From: Terriglobia bacterium
Lineage (GTDB): Bacteria; Acidobacteriota; Terriglobia; Bryobacterales; Bryobacteraceae
Assembly: GCA_025350105.1 (NCBI GenBank)
Contig: JANXYJ010000149.1
Coordinates: forward strand, 1-64,000
Length of the DNA: 64,000 nt
Direction: 5' to 3'
The translations under genes were made by a program, and so were the position numbers. Shown here piece by piece: positions 9,393 through 19,758 of the stretch; positions within the stretch are counted from its first letter, which is position 1; every line of letters begins with the position of its first letter. The notes below the pieces were generated by a model that was not told the DNA's origin, searched no databases, and worked only from the letters and a program-made list of their open reading frames with translations.

Positions 9393-10124
9393 CTAAATCC
9401 AGCCATGCAATTGGTAGTACCCGATCTTAACCGTCTCCACCGCCAGCTCCACCGCGACGGTCCAGCGCCACCGCCAGCTGTTCATGCGTTTCATGGCATC
9501 TGGAAACGGCCGCGGCAACACCGTCAATCCCGCTTTGCTGAAAGCCCGGTGTGCGCGGAACATATGATAATCGCTGGTCATCAGGACATATGGACCCGCG
9601 AACTGCTTCAGCACCGGCACCGCGAATTCTGCATTCTCGCGAGTACTTTGCGATCGGCTCTCGCTGACAATCGCATCCGCCGGAACGCCTTCGCCAATCA
9701 TGAATTCGCGCATCGCGCCAGCGGCTTCTCCGCTCAGAAGTATTTTTTGAAATCCGCCCTCGCGCCACGCCCGCACCCCGTAAAGCGCCCGCCAGTACGA
9801 CGATTCCCCCACTAACCCTGAGGAACTGGTGTCCGCCGCCAATACGATCAGCACCGGACCCTTCGGATCCCGCCACTCCCCCGCCAGCATTTCCGGATAC
9901 CAGCGCGGCGGCAACAACATCGCCAACACCACCAACGCGCCTAAAATCGCCAGGACCGCGCGCAGAAAGCGAAACAACACGAATTGCTCAAAGCCAGAGC
10001 GAATTTGGTTCGATGGCTGCGACCCAGACCGCAGCGCCCTCGGTTTCCCAAATTGCCGCGAACCAAACTGCCGCGCACTCAACGGGCGCGAACTGGGCGC
10101 GTTCTGCAGAAACGGATTCTTCAT
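9393..10124 (-). CDS. YdcF-family (DUF218) membrane protein
   Basis: The 243-residue protein has a basic N-terminus, one membrane segment (about residues 53-72) and a DUF218 domain (about 85-220). The domain opens with GPVLIVLAADTSS and contains ILLSGEAAGAMREFM, SRSQSTRENA and the hallmark VLMTSDYHMFRA. Members such as SanA, YdcF and ElyC act at the envelope and several affect lipid-carrier or peptidoglycan metabolism; the reaction is not defined. The start ATG overlaps the stop of the small upstream peptide gene (TAATG), so translation is probably coupled. Some members bind S-adenosylmethionine. Confidence 0.82.
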   Translation of the reverse strand: MKNPFLQNAPSSRPLSARQFGSRQFGKPRALRSGSQPSNQIRSGFEQFVLFRFLRAVLAILGALVVLAMLLPPRWYPEMLAGEWRDPKGPVLIVLAADTSSSGLVGESSYWRALYGVRAWREGGFQKILLSGEAAGAMREFMIGEGVPADAIVSESRSQSTRENAEFAVPVLKQFAGPYVLMTSDYHMFRAHRAFSKAGLTVLPRPFPDAMKRMNSWRWRWTVAVELAVETVKIGYYQLHGWI

Positions 10125-10240
10125 TATTCACCGCGAACCTCAAGACGTTCGCTCATTCTTTCAGCCGCCACCTTCAAGCGAACGCCAGCCCCCGCCACAA
10201 CAACCACCGCCGCCGCAATCAAAGCCACGTCCCACTTCAT
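10124..10240 (-). CDS. 38-residue single-pass membrane peptide
   Basis: This small reading frame starts at the ATG at 10240 with a good ribosome-binding site (AGGAAG, about 6 nt upstream). It encodes a short MKWD start, one hydrophobic helix of about 17 residues (ALIAAAVVVVAGAGV) and a charged tail. Its stop overlaps the start of the YdcF gene by TAATG. The RBS, coupling and clean membrane-peptide composition support a real gene. No family is recognised; it may be a partner or leader peptide for the YdcF protein. Confidence 0.55.
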   Translation of the reverse strand: MKWDVALIAAAVVVVAGAGVRLKVAAERMSERLEVRGE

Positions 10241-10309
10241 GCTACACTTCCTATGGATGAATCGGGTGCTATTCGGCCTGATTTTCCCCTGGGCTCCTGC
10301 ATTAGTTAC

Positions 10310-10657
10310 ATGCGTATTGGACGGATCATCCTTGCACTTTTGGCCCCGCTGCTCAGCTCTTCCCCAGCGGTTCGAGCCCAAACGCCCGCTGAAAGCAAAC
10401 AGCCTGATCTCAAACAAACCAGCTTAAACCGCCTCGCGGTTCTGGGCCTTTCCGATTTTATTCGTTTGATGGCCGCGCCGGTCTCAACCGTGGGTGAATC
10501 CCAGGTCGCCCCTGTGCCACATGCCCACGGCGCACCGTTGGCCATTTTCGCGCCCGTCCATCATGCCCGCCCCTCGCTTGCAGCGCATCCACCGGAAACG
10601 GCCGCGTCCCTGCAATTGCTTTCCCGGCAAAGTCACCGCCTCCTCCTTCGCTGCTGA
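10310..10657 (+). CDS. Small hypothetical secreted protein
   Basis: From the ATG at 10310 the frame encodes about 115 residues. An apparent signal peptide (RIGRIILALLAPLLSSSP, cleavage near VRAQ) precedes a short region with His/Pro patches (PVPHAHGAP, FAPVHHARP). No domain is recognised. It lies 96 nt before secA on the same strand and diverges from the 38-residue membrane peptide. The signal peptide is the main support. An overlapping frame on the other strand (10306-10545) has no such feature. Existence is probable rather than certain. Confidence 0.45.
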   Translation: MRIGRIILALLAPLLSSSPAVRAQTPAESKQPDLKQTSLNRLAVLGLSDFIRLMAAPVSTVGESQVAPVPHAHGAPLAIFAPVHHARPSLAAHPPETAASLQLLSRQSHRLLLRC

Positions 10658-10753
10658 ACTGTGTTCCCTGCTGTTTCCCCGTTGTACCGGCGTTGCTTTT
10701 CCGTCACCACATATTTATCTCAAAACCCGTCTAAAAAACGTGGAAGGAATTTT

Positions 10754-13623
<2,870 letters not shown>

Positions 13624-13627
<4 letters not shown>

Positions 13628-14682
13628 GAACCGGGCTGCTGATTCTGCTAGCGGGGGCATCGCTCAGTGCCGCTATTTTTCCCGATCAGATCGGGCTCTA
13701 CCAACGATCCGCGCCCAAAACGATCGGCATCCCGGATCAGGCTCTCTACGACGAATATGGCCTGGACGCCGCCGAATCCGCCGATTACACCCTGAACGAT
13801 CCTGCCTCGAAGACAAAATCGGCCAAGCGCTTTTCAGCAAGTGCCTGGCGCCTGCACGATTCAACTGGCGCGCTGGCACTGTTTCAATCGCGCCGTCCAC
13901 CCGGGGCAACCAAGGCCAATTTCGCCGAGCTCTCCGTCCACACCTCCGACGGTGTCATCTTCGCCTACGGTAATTACGTCTTCCAGTTCACCGGCGGCCA
14001 GCCGGAACAAAAAGACCTGCCCGCGTTTTATCGCCAGTTAACCAAGTTTGAACATTCGCCGCTCCCCGCCTTGGCCGGTTATCTGCCTGACAGCCTCCCC
14101 AATGCCACCCTGATCCCTAACTCCGAACGCTATATCCTGGGCCCCGCCTCATTACAGCGCTTCGCACCGGGCATTTCTCCTTCAGCCGCCGCTTTCCACT
14201 TGGGAGCCGAGGCCGAGACGGCAAAATACAAAACGCCCAAAGGGCCCCTGGATCTCATCGTCTTCAACTACCCCACCCCTAGTATGGCCCGCGAGCAGGC
14301 CAACGAAATGCAGAAGATCCCCGGAGCCCTCGTCAAACGCACCGGCCCCCTCGTTGCGATGACGATCTCCCCGGCCGACGCCGACTCCGCCGAACGGATT
14401 CTGGCTAAGGTGAACTACGTAGCCACCGTCACCGAAGGCGAAAAAGTCCCGCAAAATGAGATAAAAGGCTTCGCCCAGTCCCTGCTGAACATGTTCGCGC
14501 TGGCCGGAATTGTCCTCTGCTTATGTGTGGTCGCCGGGGTGGGATTCGGTTGGTTTCGGGTCGTTGGAAAGAGGCTTTTCCACAAAAAGGACCCCGACGC
14601 CATGATCGTTCTCGGCCTCCGGGACACCGCCCAAGCCGGGCCCGTTCACGACACGGGCAATCGCCCGCCCACGGGCCAGTAA
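13624..14682 (+). CDS. DUF6599-like exported/membrane protein
   Basis: The 352-residue protein starts at the ATG that overlaps the secA stop (ATGA), so the two are translationally coupled. It has a signal peptide (LLILLAGASLSAA), an extracytoplasmic region with FPDQIGLYQR and NYVFQFTGGQPEQ motifs, and one C-terminal membrane helix (about residues 292-317) followed by a short charged cytoplasmic tail. This organisation matches acidobacterial DUF6599-type proteins, whose function is unknown; the family assignment is from memory. Coupling to secA hints at an envelope or export role, but that is only a contextual guess. Confidence 0.7.
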
Positions 14683-14833
14683 GTGGCGATGTTCCTGCCG
14701 TTTAGAAAGAAAAGAAGGCAAACAGCTGCGCCGAATTCGCCTGACTTCCAAATTAATTCGGTTGTCAAGCACTTTCTGTAAAGCTCTTGTAATCAATCAT
14801 ATGCGCCACGTTCCGCCTGGCTGGCTTTTTTTC

Positions 14834-14863
14834 TTGACTTGCCTGCCCTGAAAATCCTAAGAT
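14834..14863 (+). promoter_or_regulatory. Sigma-70-type promoter of the small RNA candidate
   Basis: TTGACT at 14834-14839 and TAAGAT at 14858-14863 are separated by 18 nt, a near-consensus housekeeping promoter. Predicted transcription start is about 14870, and no gene begins downstream on this strand before the terminator at 14951. Confidence 0.6.
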
Positions 14864-14869
14864 CCTATC

Positions 14870-14979
14870 ACAAAGGTTTTGACGGTCGCGATTCCGTTGG
14901 AACTGATTCTCCCATGTACATCCCCTGTCTGATAAACAGGGTCGTGAAAATGCCCACTGCAAAGTGGGCATTTTTGTTT
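14870..14979 (+). ncRNA. Unassigned small RNA of about 110 nt
   Basis: The segment lies between a good promoter (14834-14863) and a strong intrinsic terminator (14951-14979) with no convincing reading frame. Upstream of the terminator is a second hairpin: CCCTGT at 14923-14928 pairs with ACAGGG at 14936-14941 around a 7-nt loop. A 23-codon frame from the ATG at 14914 runs straight through the terminator stem and has no ribosome-binding site, so it is probably chance. The layout is that of a free-standing small RNA. It does not show the tmRNA, SRP RNA, RNase P or 6S signatures. Comparison with the Rfam Acido-1 and Acido-Lenti-1 families would be the natural test. Confidence 0.5.
14951..14979 (+). 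terminator. Intrinsic terminator
   Basis: TGCCCAC at 14951-14957 and GTGGGCA at 14964-14970 form a perfect 7-bp stem with a 6-nt loop, followed by a TTTTTGTTT tract and preceded by AAAA. This is a textbook Rho-independent terminator. Confidence 0.85.
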
Positions 14980-15272
14980 CTATAACCCTCAGTCTCTCTA
15001 CCGGATTACCCTCAGAAGCGCCTTAGGCGTCGCCAGCGCAAACCCCAGGCTACCTTTAAGGCTTGTCCGCCACCCTTGGCTCCTCAACGCCGTGGAGGCC
15101 GCAATTTTGCCTGCCGTTTCTGGGGCCCACCACCTAGCATCGGCGTGGATTCGCCGTCCTAATTTGGCTGTAGCCGCGGACGAGGGTTTAGACACTAACT
15201 GATATATCAATATGTGAGCGACGACGAACACGGCCGTCCCGGGGCTCCTTCGTGCCTCGGGTTTCGGCGTGG
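14980..15272. other. Intergenic stretch without a recognised gene
   Basis: Between the small RNA terminator and the cytochrome stop codon there is a 77-codon minus frame (14998-15231, GTG start) with no ribosome-binding site or recognisable motif. Just after the cytochrome stop, an imperfect GC-rich hairpin (CCCGGGGC about 15238 with GCCTCGGG about 15254) could end the cytochrome transcript, but it lacks a T-run. Nothing else is recognised. Confidence 0.4.
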
Positions 15273-16295
15273 CTACGGTTTTAACGACGCCGTGTATGCT
15301 GCAATTGCCAGCATGTCATCTTCGGCCAGACTCTCCACCACGGGCTTCATCAAAGGCGTCCAGGTGCCTTTGCGCATGCCCTGTTTCATGTCGTTCATCT
15401 GCCGGAACACATAGCTCGGCGACCGGCCGGCCAGTCCCGGCACCGGCCCAATCCCCTTCAAATCGGCGCCGTGGCAAACCGCGCACTGCGTGGTTTTGCC
15501 GTTCGCCTTGGTCACCAGCGCTTCGCCTTTTTTCACCGAACCCATCGGCACATAAGCAATGAAACTGGAATGCGGATCGCGCAGAACCTCCGTCGCCTCG
15601 GCGTTCACCGGAGTCTCAATAATGCGGTTGCCAATCGGCTCCGTCTCCTTGCCCTCCAGCGTCAAAAACATTCCACCCTGAATGCGTGTCTTCGGCACCG
15701 TCGCCGTTTCCATCACTTTAATCCACGGCGTATACGGCATCGCGGCGAAATATTCCGCCGCCGCCTTGATTTCGGCATCCGTCATGTTTTTGGCGAACTG
15801 CATCATCAAGTTGGTGTTGGCCTTGCGCGGTTCGGCGCTCTTGCGATTGCCATTCTTGAAGTCGTTCATCTGCTGGATGAAATACTCTACTGGATACCCA
15901 TTCACGGAAGCATTCTCCGGCCGCCCCTTGCCGTTCGGATAGTGGCACAACCCGCACGCAAACACTTCCGGCTTCTTGCCATGCGAAACCACGTCGGGCA
16001 TGGCCGGATGATCCCCCGGATACCAATCGGCCGGCCCAAATCGATCGCCAATTTGCGCACGTATGAACTGTCCACTTGCTCCGGGCAGGCTCTTCATGCT
16101 GGTATCCGGTGGTGGCGGTGTAGGCGGCGCAGGCGCCGGAGCCGCAACCGGCGTTCCCGCCGGTGGAAATCCATAAGCCCAGCCAGGAGGGTCCGCGGCA
16201 AATGCGGCGCTCGCCAGCACCGTGCACGCCGCGGCCGTCACCAACATCTTCACTCTTGTCCCTGTCTTTGTAAACCCAGTATTGGTCAACTTCAT
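15273..16295 (-). CDS. Exported dihaem cytochrome c
   Basis: The 340-residue protein has a signal peptide (about residues 1-33, ending SAAFA) and two class I haem c domains with CGLCH and CAVCH attachment motifs. A Pro-rich linker (PVAAPAPAPPTPPPP) sits after the signal. Each domain has a PSYVFRQMNDMKQG- or YFIQQMNDFKNG-like helix with a downstream methionine as likely sixth ligand, as in cytochrome c4-type proteins. It would carry electrons in the periplasm. No oxidase genes are adjacent. It could accept electrons from the exported molybdenum hydroxylase at 21-23.8 kb, since IorB-type enzymes often use cytochromes, but this link is inference. Confidence 0.85.
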   Translation of the reverse strand: MKLTNTGFTKTGTRVKMLVTAAACTVLASAAFAADPPGWAYGFPPAGTPVAAPAPAPPTPPPPDTSMKSLPGASGQFIRAQIGDRFGPADWYPGDHPAMPDVVSHGKKPEVFACGLCHYPNGKGRPENASVNGYPVEYFIQQMNDFKNGNRKSAEPRKANTNLMMQFAKNMTDAEIKAAAEYFAAMPYTPWIKVMETATVPKTRIQGGMFLTLEGKETEPIGNRIIETPVNAEATEVLRDPHSSFIAYVPMGSVKKGEALVTKANGKTTQCAVCHGADLKGIGPVPGLAGRSPSYVFRQMNDMKQGMRKGTWTPLMKPVVESLAEDDMLAIAAYTASLKP

Positions 16296-16508
16296 CGCAA
16301 AGCTCCTCTGCCAACAAATCTCGCCGTCGAATCACGCCCACGAATCAAACAAAGCAACCCCGCCAACCGCACCGCCTGATTCTACCCCACCGGTTCTTTT
16401 TTTGATAGCGTCCCAAATCCAATCGCGCCGCGTTTGCGTAGACCTGGTTGAAGCCAACAAACAGGCTCACAAGATTCAAATCACACCAGAAAGAGAAAGA
16501 GGACACCC

Positions 16509-17057
16509 ATGTTTAAACGTTTCTTATTGACCATATTCAGCGCGGCCGCGCTCATCTCCACCACCGCTCTCGCCAAGAACCCCATGGTGGGCGGCAAGGA
16601 GATGTTCCCGGACAAGAACATCATTGAAAACGCCGTGAACTCGGCCGATCACACCACCTTGGTGGCCGCCGTGAAAGCCGCCGGCTTGGTAGACACTCTG
16701 GAAAGCGCTGGCCCCTTCACGGTTTTCGCGCCCACCAACGCGGCTTTTGCCAAACTGCCCGCCGGTACCGTGGACACTCTGGTGAAGCCCGAAAACAAGG
16801 CTACTTTAACTAAAATCCTCACCTATCACGTCGTCGCCGGCAAGCTCTCCAGCGTCGATCTCAAAAAGCAAATCAAAGCAGGTAACGGCACGGCGGAACT
16901 CAAAACCGTCGCAGGCGGCAGGCTGTGGGCCATGCTGGACGGCAACTCCATCGTCCTGAAAGATGAAAAGGGCGGTATGTCCAAAATCACCCAAGCCAAC
17001 GTGTTCCAGTCCAACGGCGTCATCCACGTGATCGATACCGTCGTGATGCCTAACTAA
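16509..17057 (+). CDS. Fasciclin-domain secreted protein
   Basis: The 182-residue protein has a signal peptide (residues 1-22, ending STTALA) and one complete fasciclin (FAS1) domain. The domain shows H1 (GPFTVFAPTNAAFAKLP), the YHVVAGKLSS motif and H2 (NGVIHVIDTVVMP). Such proteins mediate adhesion at the cell surface. The ATG at 16509 follows AGAGGA at about 7 nt. A strong terminator follows at 17113, so the gene is monocistronic. Confidence 0.93.
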   Translation: MFKRFLLTIFSAAALISTTALAKNPMVGGKEMFPDKNIIENAVNSADHTTLVAAVKAAGLVDTLESAGPFTVFAPTNAAFAKLPAGTVDTLVKPENKATLTKILTYHVVAGKLSSVDLKKQIKAGNGTAELKTVAGGRLWAMLDGNSIVLKDEKGGMSKITQANVFQSNGVIHVIDTVVMPN

Positions 17058-17112
17058 GTCAACAAGCCCCGCAGAGGGTACAACCCAACCCTGAGATAAG
17101 ACGCAATCGAAA

Positions 17113-17156
17113 CCCCTCACAACGGCATTCCAAATGCCCGCGTGAGGGGATTTTGT
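17113..17156 (+). terminator. Intrinsic terminator after the fasciclin gene
   Basis: CCCCTCAC at 17113-17120 pairs perfectly with GTGAGGGG at 17142-17149. The loop itself contains GGCATT/AATGCC, giving a second short stem. The stem is followed by ATTTTGTTTT. Because the stem's right arm contains the GTG at 17142, that codon is unlikely to start the next gene. Confidence 0.8.
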
Positions 17157-17181
17157 TTTGCGCTACTTTTGTTTTGCGCTA
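17150..17181 (+). repeat. 16-bp tandem duplication before the GGT gene
   Basis: The 16-mer TTTTGTTTTGCGCTAC occurs twice head-to-tail between the terminator stem and the ATG at 17193. The first copy overlaps the terminator T-tract. Confidence 0.75.
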
Positions 17182-17192
17182 CGCTGGTCCGC

Positions 17193-18845
17193 ATGACTCC
17201 GCTTTCCGGTTTTGCCGGTGAATATGGACGCGACTACGGCCGCTCCATGGTGATCTCGCAACAAGGCATTGTCGCCAGCAGCCACACCCTGGCTTCGCAA
17301 GCCGGAGCGCAAATCCTTGCGCAAGGTGGAACCTCGATTGACGCCGCGATCGCCACCAATGCGGTCCTCGGCGTCGTCGAGCCCATGATGAACGGCATCG
17401 GCGGCGACATGTTCTGTCTCTATTGGGAAGCGCGCAGCGGCAAACTCACTGGCTTGAATGCGTCCGGCCCCGCACCAAACGCGCTATCGCCGGAGTTCCT
17501 CGCTCGCAACGGAATCACCACCACGCCGGCCTTCGGCATTCATGCCGTTACCGTTCCCGGAGCCGTCGACGGTTGGGCGAAAATGCATCAACGCTTCGGC
17601 AGAGCCAAATGGGCCAGCTTATTTAACAGCGCCATCGCTTACGCCGAACAAGGTTTCCCCGTCAGCGAAGGCATCGCCGAATTATGGTCCGCGCCCATTT
17701 CTCTCGAGCGCTTGGTGAGCCATCCCGAATCCGCCCGCGTCTTTTTGCCGAATGCGACGCCCTTGCGCGAAGGTGAAGTCTTTCGCAATCCCGATCTCGC
17801 CCGCGCCTATCAATCGCTCGCCCAGCAAGGCCCCCGTGCCTATTACGAAGGCGACATCGCCGCGAAAATCCTGCGCACCTCGCAAGCCCTGGGCGGAACC
17901 ATGACGGCGGAAGACCTCCGAACATTTTCCGCCGAATTTGTCGAACCCATCTCCGTCGACTACCGCGGCTGGCGCATCTTCGAACTTCCTCCCAATGGCC
18001 AGGGCATGGCCGCGCTCGAAATGCTGAACATCATGGAATGCTTCCCTCCCGCTCATCCCTCCACCGCGCAGGAACTCCACAAACGTATCGAAGCCATGAA
18101 GCTCGCCTACTCCGACGTCTATCGTCATAACGCAGACCCGCGCGTGGTGCAAGTGCCCGTCGCCGAATTGCTTTCGAAGACCCATGCCCGCCAACGCGCT
18201 TCATTAATGGATGCACAACGAGCGAACCCAACCGTGGCCCCCGCCGAAACGTTAGGCTGCGATACCGTCTATCTCACCGTTGTTGATCGCGAAGGCAACA
18301 TTGCCAGTTGGATCCAAAGCATCTTCGGCAATTTCGGTTCCGGTGTTTGCGTCGAAGGCGCGGGCTTTGAATTGCAAAATCGCGGCGCCGGTTTTTCGCT
18401 CGACCCTCGCCACCCCAACGTACTCGCCGGTGGCAAGCGCCCTTACCACACCATCATCCCCGGCTTCATGCAGCGCGGCGATGGACATAGGGGCGAGTAC
18501 ATCGGCTTCGGCATCATGGGTGGACCCAACCAGCCCATGGCCCATGCACAGTTTGTTTCGAACCTGGTCGACTTCCAAATGAATCTGCAGCAAGCCATGG
18601 AGTTTCCGCGTTTCACAAAGTTTTCGCCCGCCGGAAACGACGTGCTGATCGAATCGCGAATCCCGCGCGCCACCCTCACCGAACTATCGCAAATGGGCCA
18701 CGAAGTTCTCGCCCGCCGAAACTATACGCAAGAGATGGGCCGCGGCCAGGCTATTCTTCACAACACCAGCACCAACACAAATTACGCCGCGTCAGATCCA
18801 AGAGCTGACGGTGCCGCTATTCCTGAACCCATCTGCCCCTACTGA
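17193..18845 (+). CDS. Gamma-glutamyltransferase-family protein
   Basis: The roughly 550-residue Ntn-hydrolase precursor belongs to the family that transfers or hydrolyses gamma-glutamyl groups. The N-terminal half has AGAQILAQGGTSIDAAIA and MNGIGGDMFCLYW. The autocleavage/nucleophile Thr is about residue 358 in GCDTVYLTVVDREGN, followed by SIFGNFGSGV. The usual HTTHFSVVD is replaced by CDTVYLTVVD, which suggests an acyl substrate other than glutathione. The start is placed at the ATG at 17193, because the GTG at 17142 lies in the upstream terminator stem. The cost is loss of a hydrophobic stretch (FCFALLLFCATLV) that could have been a signal peptide, so the start is not certain. Confidence 0.82.
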   Translation: MTPLSGFAGEYGRDYGRSMVISQQGIVASSHTLASQAGAQILAQGGTSIDAAIATNAVLGVVEPMMNGIGGDMFCLYWEARSGKLTGLNASGPAPNALSPEFLARNGITTTPAFGIHAVTVPGAVDGWAKMHQRFGRAKWASLFNSAIAYAEQGFPVSEGIAELWSAPISLERLVSHPESARVFLPNATPLREGEVFRNPDLARAYQSLAQQGPRAYYEGDIAAKILRTSQALGGTMTAEDLRTFSAEFVEPISVDYRGWRIFELPPNGQGMAALEMLNIMECFPPAHPSTAQELHKRIEAMKLAYSDVYRHNADPRVVQVPVAELLSKTHARQRASLMDAQRANPTVAPAETLGCDTVYLTVVDREGNIASWIQSIFGNFGSGVCVEGAGFELQNRGAGFSLDPRHPNVLAGGKRPYHTIIPGFMQRGDGHRGEYIGFGIMGGPNQPMAHAQFVSNLVDFQMNLQQAMEFPRFTKFSPAGNDVLIESRIPRATLTELSQMGHEVLARRNYTQEMGRGQAILHNTSTNTNYAASDPRADGAAIPEPICPY

Positions 18846-18867
18846 GCCGCGATTACCGAGCCGCGAC
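18840..18867 (+). repeat. 14-bp tandem duplication over the GGT stop codon
   Basis: TACTGAGCCGCGAT (18840-18853, containing the TGA stop) is followed directly by TACCGAGCCGCGAC (18854-18867), the same unit with two changes, one of which removes the stop. Confidence 0.7.
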
Positions 18868-18955
18868 CAAAGAGAGCGGTGTGTAATGCTGTTCCTCCCC
18901 ACTCGCGAGCGTCAGCGAGCGCCATCGACTAAGACCACGATCCCCAAAATTTCTA

Positions 18956-18984
18956 TTGACGCAATGTACTTTGTTGTGTAAAGT
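18956..18984 (+). promoter_or_regulatory. Promoter with an internal dyad, possibly leaderless
   Basis: TTGACG (18956-18961) and TAAAGT (18979-18984) are 17 nt apart. The spacer and -10 also contain an inverted repeat, TACTTT at 18966-18971 with AAAGTA at 18980-18985, so a repressor bound there would block the -10. The predicted start of transcription coincides with the ATG at 18991, suggesting a leaderless message. Confidence 0.5.
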
Positions 18985-18990
18985 AAATGC

Positions 18991-19758
18991 ATGAATAGGC
19001 ACTGGCTTTCCTACTTTCGCGCCAATCAATCCGAACCCGACGAAATCCCTTGGGACCGCGCACAAGCTCCACCGAATGAAATCGCCCACTTCTTCATCCC
19101 GTCTCTTCAGCAATTTCAATTAGGCGAAGGCGCCAGCGGCGTGACGTTTTTGGAACTTGGCCGCAGGCACGCGGTCGCCTCTGCGGACCACGACTTTATC
19201 GAAGCTCTAGCACTGTTTATTGCAGAGGAACAGCGCCACAGCGCCCTGCTGTGCCGCTATTTGCGCAGCATTGGCGTGCCGCTCATCGAAAAACATTGGG
19301 TGGACAAAATGTTCCGCCGCATCCGCAAGCTGGCCGGTCTCGAATGCATGGTGACGGTTCTGGTTATCGCCGAAATCATGGCCGTCCCCTACTACGCCGC
19401 GGTCCATCGCCTATCAGCTTGTCCGGTGCTGCGCGCCATTTGTGTTCGCATCCTGCGCGAAGAAGCCCAGCACTTGCGTTTTCAGGCATCCACCTTGCGC
19501 TCGCTTCAGAAACGTCGGTCGCCACTTTTCATCGCGCTAACGCGCACTTTCCAGCGCGCACTCCTGCTGGCAACCTGCGCTCTGCTTTGGGCAGAACACC
19601 ATCAGGTCCTGCGCGCCGGTGGATTCACCGTAACCTCGTTCGTCGCCAAGTGCCGCGGCTTATTAATGAACCTGCAGCGCGACTCATCTCGCGAAAAGGT
19701 TTTCGCGCCGCAACTCCTGCCCGCGCAGATACACACGCGCAATCTTCCGCGTGTTTGA
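18991..19758 (+). CDS. Ferritin-like di-iron protein
   Basis: The 255-residue helical protein carries two Glu-Glu-x-x-His clusters, EEQRH (79-83) and EEAQH (157-161), plus glutamates near 70 and 128. This is the ligand pattern of the ferritin-like/ribonucleotide-reductase-like superfamily. The residues between the clusters are hydrophobic (MVTVLVIAEIMAVPYYA). The reaction is unknown; di-iron oxidases and hydroxylases use this layout. The final 25 codons overlap the 3' end of the convergent amidohydrolase gene by 75 bp. No classical ribosome-binding site precedes the ATG, consistent with a leaderless transcript. Confidence 0.75.
   Translation: MNRHWLSYFRANQSEPDEIPWDRAQAPPNEIAHFFIPSLQQFQLGEGASGVTFLELGRRHAVASADHDFIEALALFIAEEQRHSALLCRYLRSIGVPLIEKHWVDKMFRRIRKLAGLECMVTVLVIAEIMAVPYYAAVHRLSACPVLRAICVRILREEAQHLRFQASTLRSLQKRRSPLFIALTRTFQRALLLATCALLWAEHHQVLRAGGFTVTSFVAKCRGLLMNLQRDSSREKVFAPQLLPAQIHTRNLPRV

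Noticed and set aside
14914-14985. 23-codon frame inside the small RNA (MYIPCLINRV...)
   Set aside because: No ribosome-binding site and it reads through the terminator stem and T-run, so it is probably chance.
14998-15231. 77-codon minus frame after the cytochrome gene
   Set aside because: GTG start without a ribosome-binding site, no signal peptide or known motif; kept only as an intergenic note.
17142-17192. GTG at 17142 as start of the gamma-glutamyltransferase
   Set aside because: The codon is part of the right arm of the fasciclin terminator; ATG at 17193 is more plausible, although the extension resembles a signal peptide.
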